From Thiohalocapsa marina (GTDB lineage: Bacteria > Pseudomonadota > Gammaproteobacteria > Chromatiales > Chromatiaceae), in assembly GCF_008632335.1 (NCBI RefSeq), contig NZ_VWXX01000027.1, positions 1-52,778 of the forward strand: a DNA stretch of 52,778 bases, written 5' to 3'. Below the pieces are notes generated by a model, which searched no databases, had not been told where the DNA came from, and saw only the letters and a program-made list of their open reading frames with translations. Positions 46,937 through 52,778 of this stretch are shown piece by piece (positions within the stretch are counted from its first letter, which is position 1; each line of letters starts with the position of its first letter). The position numbers and the translations under genes were made by a program.

Positions 46937-47920
46937 ATGGACGACATCGCCACGCCGCACGAAACCTATTTTCGTGAGAGTTTCAGCCGTCGCGAGGTCG
47001 CGCTGGATTTCCTGCGCGCGCAGCTACCGCCGGGACTGCTCGCCGAACTCGAACTGGACAGCCTCAGGATCGCCAAGGACAGCTACGTATCCAAGGAGCT
47101 TCGCGCGAGCTTCTCGGATCTGGTCTACCGGGTCAGGCAGGCAGGTGGCGAGTTGTCCGTCTACCTGTTGTTCGAGCACAAGTCCGTTCCGGAATACTGG
47201 ACGCTGCTGCAACTGCACCGCTATATCGGCGCCGAGGGCGAGCAATATCGCAAGCAGCACCCGCAAGCGCGCACGCTGCCGCCGGTCTACCCGATGGTCA
47301 TCTACCACGGCAAGCGCGCATGGAAGGCGCCGGCCGCGTTTCATGACATCATCGCCCCGCTGCCGGCTGCACTCGCGCCTTTCGTGCCGAGCTTCACTTA
47401 CCATCTGGTCGACCTGTCCGAGCGCACCGATGCCGAGATCAAGGGCACGGTGCTCAGCCGACTGGTACAACTGGCACTGCGCTGGATCTACAGCGATACG
47501 CCGAGTGAACGCTTGCGCGATCTGCTCGCGCTGATCGAACGGATCGAAGACCGCGAGACGGCGGTGGAGATCCTGGAATCATTGCTGCGCTACTACGTCC
47601 AAGGGACAGGCTGCCTCGATGAGCCCGAGGTTCGGCAACTGCTGCAACAGACATCGACCGGAGACCCCGTCATGCAAACCTTCATCGACCGCTACATCGA
47701 GCAGGGCCGTGAGCAGGGCCGTGAGCAAGGCCGTGAGCAGGGCCGTGAGCAGGGCCGCCAGCAAGGCGAGGCCGCGATGCTGCTGCGCCTGATCGAGCGC
47801 AAGTTCGGCACCCCGAGCGAGGCCGTCCGCGCGCGCATTGTGGGCGCAGACGCCGAGACGTTATTGCTCTGGTCCGAGCGCATCCTGACAGCAGAATCCG
47901 TGGAGGCCGTGCTGCACTGA
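46937..47920 (+). CDS. Rpn family recombination-promoting nuclease / putative transposase
   Basis: The 327-residue product belongs to the Rpn (transposase_31) family of PD-(D/E)XK endonucleases. The active site is visible as D61 (SFSDLVYRV) and E80-x-K82 (LLFEHKS). Opening DDIATPHETYFRESFSRREVA and the C-terminal coiled (REQG)n region are typical. Rpn proteins stimulate RecA-independent recombination in E. coli and are toxic antiphage factors. It sits between smg and topA, which are usually neighbours, so it looks like an insertion into a conserved block. An internal start (47672) may give a separate C-terminal product. Confidence 0.92.
   Translation: MDDIATPHETYFRESFSRREVALDFLRAQLPPGLLAELELDSLRIAKDSYVSKELRASFSDLVYRVRQAGGELSVYLLFEHKSVPEYWTLLQLHRYIGAEGEQYRKQHPQARTLPPVYPMVIYHGKRAWKAPAAFHDIIAPLPAALAPFVPSFTYHLVDLSERTDAEIKGTVLSRLVQLALRWIYSDTPSERLRDLLALIERIEDRETAVEILESLLRYYVQGTGCLDEPEVRQLLQQTSTGDPVMQTFIDRYIEQGREQGREQGREQGREQGRQQGEAAMLLRLIERKFGTPSEAVRARIVGADAETLLLWSERILTAESVEAVLH
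47672..47920 (+). CDS. Probable internal C-terminal Rpn product (RpnS-like)
   Basis: Codon 246 of the Rpn gene is an ATG preceded by GGAGA with a 7-nt spacer (47660-47671), a better ribosome binding site than that of the full-length gene. Translation would give an 82-residue protein, MQTFIDRYIEQGREQG onward, lacking the nuclease domain. In E. coli, rpn genes encode such intragenic small proteins that inhibit the long toxin. The product here is inferred, not observed. Confidence 0.5.
   Translation: MQTFIDRYIEQGREQGREQGREQGREQGRQQGEAAMLLRLIERKFGTPSEAVRARIVGADAETLLLWSERILTAESVEAVLH
47699..47762. repeat. In-frame 12-bp tandem repeat in the Rpn gene
   Basis: GAGCAGGGCCGT is repeated about five times (one unit GAGCAAGGCCGT, the last CAGCAAGGCGAG-like), encoding (EQGR)n just after the internal start. 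It lies in both the long and the possible short product. Unit number may vary between strains without frameshift. Confidence 0.92.
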
Positions 47921-47956
47921 GCGGCCGCTCCACAGTTGCAGTGGCTGCGGACGGAC

Positions 47957-47984
47957 TTGACGCGAGCCGGTCGCTTCGTATCTC
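47957..47984 (+). promoter_or_regulatory. Candidate sigma-70 promoter of topA
   Basis: TTGACG (47957-47962) and TATCTC (47979-47984) are spaced by 16 nt, placing the transcription start about 30 nt before the topA ATG. The -35 is good and the -10 weak. Other promoters within the Rpn gene cannot be excluded. Confidence 0.45.
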
Positions 47985-48021
47985 CTAGATGGTCCTTGGA
48001 ACAGCGTCAGCCAGGAGTGCC

Positions 48022-50325
48022 ATGAATCTCGTCGTCGTCGAATCCCCTGCCAAGGCCAAGACCATCAAGAAGTATCTCGGACCCGAGTTCGAGGTGGTTG
48101 CGTCCTATGGCCATGTGCGCGATCTGGTCCCGAAGGAGGGGGCGGTCGATCCGGATCATGGCTTCGAGATGAAGTACCAGATCATCGACCGCAACGAAAA
48201 GCACGTGCAGGCGATCTCCCGGTTGCTGAAGAAGGCCGATGCCCTGTACCTGGCAACGGACCCGGACCGCGAGGGCGAGGCCATTTCCTGGCACCTGTAC
48301 GAGCTGCTGGACAAGCGCAAGCAGATCGGCGAGCGGCCGGTGTACCGGGTGGTCTTCAACGAGATCACCAAGCGCGCGGTGAAGGATGCCGTGGACCACC
48401 CGCGAGAGCTGTCACAGCACCTGGTCAACGCCCAGCAGGCGCGCCGGGCGCTGGACTACTTGGTGGGGTTCAACCTGTCGCCGCTGCTGTGGAAGAAGGT
48501 GCGCCGGGGCCTGTCCGCCGGGCGGGTGCAGAGTCCGGCGTTGCGGCTGATCGTCGAGCGGGAGCTGGAGATCGAGGCCTTCCAGCGGCGCGAGTACTGG
48601 TCGGTGGAGGCGGATGTCAGCGCTGACGACCGGCCGTTCGTGGCCCGGCTGGTGGAGTTCGAGGGCGACAAGCTGGAGCAGTTCAGCATCACCGACGAGG
48701 CCCGCGCCCATGCCGTGGAGCAGGCGTTGCTGCAGGCCGCGGACGGTCGGCTCAGCGTGGACCGGGTCGAGCGCAAGCAGCGAAAGCGCAACCCGGCGCC
48801 ACCCTTCATCACCTCGACGCTGCAGCAGGAGGCGGCACGCAAGCTGGGTTTCACCGCCCAGCGCACCATGCGCACGGCGCAGCAGCTCTACGAGGGGGTC
48901 GACATCGGCGGCGGGGCCGTCGGCCTGATCACCTACATGCGAACCGACTCGGTCAACCTGGCCCAGGAGGCCCTAGCGGAACTGCGCGACTATATCGCCG
49001 AGCGCTACGGCGCCGACCACCTGCCGCCCCAGCCGCGGCTGTTCAAGACCAAGTCGAAGAACGCCCAGGAGGCGCACGAGGCGGTGCGCCCGACCTCCAT
49101 CCGCCATCTGCCGGCGGACATCCGGGCGCATCTGACCCAGGACCAGTTCCGCCTGTACGAGCTGATCTGGAAGCGCACCATCGCCTGCCAGATGGCCCAC
49201 GCGGTCATCGATCAGGTGGCGGTGGACCTCGGCGCTGGCGCGGGCAACCGCTTTCGCGCCACGGGTTCGACAGTGGCGGAGCCCGGCTTCATGCGGGTCT
49301 ACCTGGAGGGGCGCGACGATCCCACCTCGGCGGACGATGACGAGGAGCGCATGCTGCCGCCGCTGGCGGAGGGCGATCAGGTGACGCTGCGTGAGATCCG
49401 CCCGGAGCAGCACTTCACCGAGCCGCCGCCGCGTTACAGCGAGGCGTCGCTGGTGAAGGCGCTGGAGGAGTTCGGCATCGGCCGGCCGTCCACCTATGCC
49501 TCCATCATCTCCACCTTGCAGGACCGTGAGTACGTGGTGCTGGACAAGAAGCGTTTCATGCCCACGGACGTCGGCCGGGTGGTGAACAAGTTCCTGACCG
49601 AGCACTTCACCTCTTACGTGGACTATGACTTTACCGCCCGCCTGGAGGACGAGCTGGACGCGGTCTCCCGCGGCGAGGAGGACTGGATCCCGCTGCTGGA
49701 GCAGTTCTGGCGGCCGTTCAAGGAGCGCATCGATCATACCCAGGAGCATGTCGAGCGCAAGGACGTGACCCAGGAGCTGATCGACGAGCAGTGCCCCAAG
49801 TGTGGCGGGCAGCTCTCCAAGCGACTGGGGCGAAACGGGCTGTTCATCGGCTGCACCAATTATCCGGAGTGCGACTACACGCGTGATCTGCACGCGGACA
49901 AGGCGGACGCGGAGGAGCCGGATATCGTTGCCGGTCGCCGTTGTCCGGAGTGCGACTCCGAACTGGCGGTGAAACGCGGCCGCTACGGCAAGTTCATCGG
50001 CTGCACCGGCTACCCCAAGTGCAAGTACATCGAGCCGCTGGAAAAGCCCGAAGACACCGGCGTGACCTGTCCACAATGCGGCAAGGGCACGCTGCAGAAG
50101 AAGAAGTCGCGGCGCGGCAAGATCTTCTATTCCTGCTCCACCTATCCCAAGTGCGACTACGCCCTGTGGAACGAGCCACTGAACGAGCCCTGTCCAAGCT
50201 GTGGCTGGCCGGTGCTGACACTGAAGGTGACCAAGAGCAAGGGGGCGCAGAAGGTCTGTCCGCAGAAAGAGTGCGGCTATACCGCGGCGGCCGAGGACGA
50301 GGCTGAGGTTGAAACCGCGGGCTGA
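48022..50325 (+). CDS. topA: DNA topoisomerase I
   Basis: The 767-residue type IA enzyme relaxes negative supercoils. The TOPRIM domain starts MNLVVVESPAKAKTIKKYLG with DPDREGEAISWHL; the active-site tyrosine is Y305 in LITYMRTDS. Three C-terminal tetracysteine zinc ribbons follow, beginning CPKCGGQLSKR (about 592), CPECDSELAVK and CPQCGKGTLQKK, and a further CPSCGWPVL unit. The ATG at 48022 has an AGGAG 5 nt upstream; the open frame to 47989 is rejected. Confidence 0.98.
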   Translation: MNLVVVESPAKAKTIKKYLGPEFEVVASYGHVRDLVPKEGAVDPDHGFEMKYQIIDRNEKHVQAISRLLKKADALYLATDPDREGEAISWHLYELLDKRKQIGERPVYRVVFNEITKRAVKDAVDHPRELSQHLVNAQQARRALDYLVGFNLSPLLWKKVRRGLSAGRVQSPALRLIVERELEIEAFQRREYWSVEADVSADDRPFVARLVEFEGDKLEQFSITDEARAHAVEQALLQAADGRLSVDRVERKQRKRNPAPPFITSTLQQEAARKLGFTAQRTMRTAQQLYEGVDIGGGAVGLITYMRTDSVNLAQEALAELRDYIAERYGADHLPPQPRLFKTKSKNAQEAHEAVRPTSIRHLPADIRAHLTQDQFRLYELIWKRTIACQMAHAVIDQVAVDLGAGAGNRFRATGSTVAEPGFMRVYLEGRDDPTSADDDEERMLPPLAEGDQVTLREIRPEQHFTEPPPRYSEASLVKALEEFGIGRPSTYASIISTLQDREYVVLDKKRFMPTDVGRVVNKFLTEHFTSYVDYDFTARLEDELDAVSRGEEDWIPLLEQFWRPFKERIDHTQEHVERKDVTQELIDEQCPKCGGQLSKRLGRNGLFIGCTNYPECDYTRDLHADKADAEEPDIVAGRRCPECDSELAVKRGRYGKFIGCTGYPKCKYIEPLEKPEDTGVTCPQCGKGTLQKKKSRRGKIFYSCSTYPKCDYALWNEPLNEPCPSCGWPVLTLKVTKSKGAQKVCPQKECGYTAAAEDEAEVETAG

Positions 50326-50371
50326 GCGGCCGGCCGCTTGCTTGTCGGCCACCGGGTTGCCCGCCAGGGCC

Positions 50372-50977
50372 TTGCCCGCGAGCGTCGGCCATTCGGCCCA
50401 TGGCCTGCGCATGGCGGCGCGTGCCTTGGGGGCGGGGCAAGTCGTCGCCTACCCCACCGAGGCGGTCTACGGCCTGGGTTGCGATCCCCGGGATGTGGCT
50501 GCGGTGCGGCGGATCCTGGCCATGAAGCAGCGCACCGAGGACAAGGGGCTGATCGTCATCGCCGCGGACTTCGAGGCCTTGCTACCGTTCGTGGTGCCCC
50601 TGGATCCGGTGCGCATGGGGCGGATCCTGGCCAGCTGGCCGGGGCCGAGCACCTGGCTGCTGCCGGCGCGCGCGGAAACGCCGCGCTGGCTCACCGGTCG
50701 TCATGACACGCTGGCAGTGCGCGTCACAGGACACCCGATTGCAGCAGCCTTGTGTCGGGCCTGCGCAGGACACGGCGGTGCCCTGGTGTCCACCAGCGCC
50801 AACCGCAGCAGTCATCCGCCGGCGCGCCGGGCGCTTAAGGTACGGCTAGGACTGTGTCTGGGAGCGAATGTGGGGCTTCATGCGGGGCCAGACCTGATCG
50901 TCACCGGCGCCTGCGGCGGCGATGCCCGACCCTCCACCATCCGCGATGGCCAGACCGGTCGGGTGCTGCGGGGCTGA
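50372..50977 (+). CDS. tsaC: Threonylcarbamoyl-AMP synthase
   Basis: The Sua5/YciO/YrdC-type protein makes threonylcarbamoyl-AMP for tRNA t6A37. Signature motifs are VVAYPTEAVYGLGCDP, KQRTEDKGLIVIA, WPGPSTWLLPA, LAVRVTGHPIA and VSTSANRSSHPP. The start is uncertain: ATG at 50411 would leave only ten residues before VVAYP, where TsaC usually has about 17, so the TTG at 50372 is used; another TTG at 50309 overlaps topA. It follows topA closely, the usual gammaproteobacterial arrangement. Residues 165-175 (KVRLGLCLG) differ from the normal acidic insertion. Confidence 0.93.
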   Translation: MPASVGHSAHGLRMAARALGAGQVVAYPTEAVYGLGCDPRDVAAVRRILAMKQRTEDKGLIVIAADFEALLPFVVPLDPVRMGRILASWPGPSTWLLPARAETPRWLTGRHDTLAVRVTGHPIAAALCRACAGHGGALVSTSANRSSHPPARRALKVRLGLCLGANVGLHAGPDLIVTGACGGDARPSTIRDGQTGRVLRG

Positions 50978-51002
50978 CGTCAGTTGATGCCAGGGGCCGG
51001 CC

Positions 51003-51518
51003 TTAGGGACAGGACTCCATGTCGCCAGGGACCTCGCCCGTGAGCTTGAGGAAGCCATTGAACGGGCCCATGACCCCCATGGCCTCGCCCTTCGGGCCGC
51101 TGAACTTCAGCTTGCCGCTCATCATGGCCCCCATGGCACCACAGCCGAATCCGCCCTTGCCCATGCAGGCCCAGTGCTCGTCGGTGGCATGCATCAGGTA
51201 GTCCACCTTGTAGTTAGGGGTCTTGTTTTCCACCGCACCACCACGGCTGCAGATGGCCTTGCCGTCCTGGTTGGTGATGCTGATCTCCACCTTGCTGTCG
51301 GGGCCGCAGGCCTCGCGGTACATCTGGATGGTCTTGAAGCCGCGCCCGGCGTCGTTGGCGGCCCAGCGGTCGCCGCCGAGTTCGGTGGTCAGGGTAGCAT
51401 TGGCGTTCCATGCCTTGCAGGCCTGGGCGGCCCAGTCGGCATCCATGAACACGGCCGCCTCTGCGCTAACGCTAAGGCCACCGATACAGGCCGCGAGTGC
51501 TGCAATCTTGCGTTTCAT
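51003..51518 (-). CDS. Exported SCP2-like small protein
   Basis: The 171-residue product has a signal peptide (1-21, IAALAACIGGLSVSAEA). Its C-terminal half, GAMMSGKLKFSGPKGEAMGVMG and FNGFLKLTG, resembles the SCP2 sterol-carrier signature. Six cysteines suggest disulfides in the periplasm. It may bind a lipid or hydrophobic ligand; function is otherwise unknown. It is convergent with tsaC and stands alone. The family call is moderately sure. Confidence 0.6.
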   Translation of the reverse strand: MKRKIAALAACIGGLSVSAEAAVFMDADWAAQACKAWNANATLTTELGGDRWAANDAGRGFKTIQMYREACGPDSKVEISITNQDGKAICSRGGAVENKTPNYKVDYLMHATDEHWACMGKGGFGCGAMGAMMSGKLKFSGPKGEAMGVMGPFNGFLKLTGEVPGDMESCP

Positions 51519-51996
51519 TCGACTCCTCCTCTTGTGGTGCTGGTTGTTATCTCAGGGGTGCGTACGTTCGATGAAGACCGCCGCGTCGCCCGCTGACGTC
51601 CGGAGCCTACGTCAGCGCGGCGCCGATTTCAATCGGCCAGGTGGCAATCCTCCGGTGGCACGCTGCCTCGCAAATGCCCCAAATGCCCCAAATGCCCCAA
51701 ATGCACGCGCCAGCACCCCGGAACGCGCGCGCCTGCATCGCCCCGACGCCCGTCAGCCCCGCAGTCAGCCACGTAGTAGCCTAGTCTCAGCGAGCAGCCG
51801 TGACTTGGACGGCTGAGCCTGTGGGGCAGGCGACATCGATTGTTTCGCGGCCATCAAAGGATCTCCCAAAAGTCCAGCGTGGCTGCAGCTCAACGACGAC
51901 GACGTGTGCATCGAGCGCACAGGTCGGTACCCTCAAGTGGGGCTGAAATGCCGTCCGCGTCTCGCTGGTGGAGGCTCTTCTGTTGGGACGCCATCA
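51519..51996. other. 478-bp intergenic region
   Basis: No gene is supported here. It holds the 9-bp repeat at 51672-51704. An open frame on the plus strand around 51834-52092 (FAAIKGSPKSPAWLQLNDDD) has no start, overlaps the convergent kinase gene and matches no family I recognise; it may be a gene scrap. Confidence 0.5.
51672..51704. repeat. 9-bp tandem repeat (AAATGCCCC)n
   Basis: Three perfect AAATGCCCC units and a partial fourth (AAATGC) lie upstream of the SCP2-like gene. They are non-coding and prone to slippage; no function is apparent. Confidence 0.9.
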
Positions 51997-52778
51997 TTAT
52001 GTCGCTGTTTCGCGCAAGGCGCTTCTCTGTCTGAGCTGCTCGAGCAGCGACTCCGCGGCGTTGAAATCGTACTCCTCGAGCGCCGCCTGTAATTGTTCCA
52101 GCTCGGCCGAGAGTCCGGCCGCACTGAATAGATCCCGTTCCTCCGCAAGACGGGTGGCCGCGGCGAAGCTGGAGTCGGCGATCAAGCGCGCGAGCTCGGC
52201 GAGCACCTGCGCGACACGCTCGGGCTGGATCTGCTGCGCTTTCGCCGTCCGCACCTGCTGCGCCCTTGCCGGGGGCTGCGCCTGCGGCAGGCTGGCGATG
52301 GCCGTGAGGACCTGCCCGAGTGCCTGCAGGACCGCTGCCCTGGCCTGCGGTTCGGGTCGTTGTGACTTGGCCGCCGCCTCGAGCCGGACGCAGGCCTCCT
52401 GCAAGTCGACGGCGCCGATATTGCCCGCCACGCCCTTGAGGCTGTGGATGATGCGTTGCGCCGCCGTCCAGTCGCCCGCGGCGACGGCGGCGTCGTACTG
52501 CTCGAGGCTATTCGCTTGGCTCTGGGCGGTCTTGCGCAGCAGTTTGAGATACAGCGCACTGTTGCCCTGCACGCGCTTGAGGCCGGCGGCGGTGTCGATG
52601 CCGTCCAGCGCTGGCAGCGCAGGCAGCTCTGGCTCAGGTTTCTGCGCCTCTGACGCCACGAGCTGGATGGGCGCGGGCTGGATCGGTGCGCTGGTGGTCG
52701 ACGCAGACGGCCTGATCCAGCGCGCCATGGTCGAGAACAGCTCGGCGACATTGATGGGCTTGGCGATGTGGTCGTTCA
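51997..52778 (-). CDS. Hybrid sensor kinase, C-terminal part (receiver end and HPt domain)
   Basis: The gene runs off the right edge, so its start is not seen. The first visible residues NDHIAKPINVAELFSTMARWI are the end of a response-regulator receiver domain (conserved Lys in AKPI). A Pro/Ala-rich linker follows, then an HPt domain with the phosphorylatable His in IIHSLKGVAGNIGA, and a helical, Gln/Ala-rich C-terminal extension of about 100 residues. This is the layout of a multi-step phosphorelay hybrid kinase. The stop is at 51997. Confidence 0.9.
   Translation of the reverse strand, partial: NDHIAKPINVAELFSTMARWIRPSASTTSAPIQPAPIQLVASEAQKPEPELPALPALDGIDTAAGLKRVQGNSALYLKLLRKTAQSQANSLEQYDAAVAAGDWTAAQRIIHSLKGVAGNIGAVDLQEACVRLEAAAKSQRPEPQARAAVLQALGQVLTAIASLPQAQPPARAQQVRTAKAQQIQPERVAQVLAELARLIADSSFAAATRLAEERDLFSAAGLSAELEQLQAALEEYDFNAAESLLEQLRQRSALRETAT

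Noticed and set aside
51834-52092. Plus-strand frame with FAAIKGSPKSPAWLQLNDDD
   Set aside because: No start codon fits, it runs antisense into the kinase gene, and I recognise no family.

Overview
The window is about 52.8 kb of GC-rich, gene-dense gammaproteobacterial chromosome. The block def-fmt-rsmB-DUF4390-ntrY-ntrX-trkA-trkH, divergent from LysM-dprA-smg-topA-tsaC, is the usual gammaproteobacterial order. A periplasmic cytochrome c', a three-gene type-B succinate dehydrogenase, osmoregulated periplasmic glucan synthesis and many short intergenic repeats fit an environmental Chromatiales-like organism such as a purple sulfur bacterium. That placement is inference; no 16S or photosynthesis gene is present.

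Layout. 1-0.7 kb: REP-like palindrome and a DUF433/DUF5615 toxin-antitoxin remnant. 0.7-6.2 kb: LysM coiled-coil protein, TrpB2-type tryptophan synthase, and an overlapping MlaE-MlaF-MlaD lipid-transport operon. 6.3-8.7 kb: cytochrome c', purN and purM. 8.8-13.5 kb: nucleotide-sugar operon rfbB-rfbA-rfbC-fcl-gmd (dTDP-rhamnose branch without rfbD, plus GDP-fucose). 13.6-16.9 kb: sdhC-sdhA-sdhB. 17.1-20.2 kb: NamZ-type muramidase, tRNA-Phe with a clear promoter, a decayed transglutaminase/DUF2126 pseudogene and a bactofilin. 20.4-20.8 kb: two tandem 155-bp MITE-like elements. 20.8-25.5 kb: YaiI, then a coupled TonB receptor / YfiR-like / diguanylate cyclase operon. 25.7-31.8 kb: opgH, a RibD-type reductase, and an operon of MDR dehydrogenase, degenerate PTPS-fold protein, GT4 glycosyltransferase and methyltransferase. 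32.0-41.9 kb: AEC transporter, trkH, trkA, ntrXY, DUF4390 and rsmB. 41.9-46.8 kb: fmt, a third MITE copy, def, LysM protein, dprA, smg. 46.9-51.5 kb: an Rpn-family nuclease with a probable internal antitoxin start, topA, tsaC and a small SCP2-like exported protein. The right edge holds the 3' part of a hybrid sensor kinase with an HPt domain.

The most interesting items are: (1) the PTPS-like/MDR/GT4/methyltransferase/RibD cluster, where the PTPS-fold protein has lost a zinc His and the catalytic Cys, suggesting an uncharacterised small-molecule pathway; (2) the Rpn gene with an in-frame internal ribosome binding site and ATG; (3) the TonB receptor-YfiR-GGDEF relay; (4) a new-looking MITE family with three copies and remnants, one inside the def-fmt operon; (5) NtrX with a substituted Walker A lysine and no GAFTGA loop.
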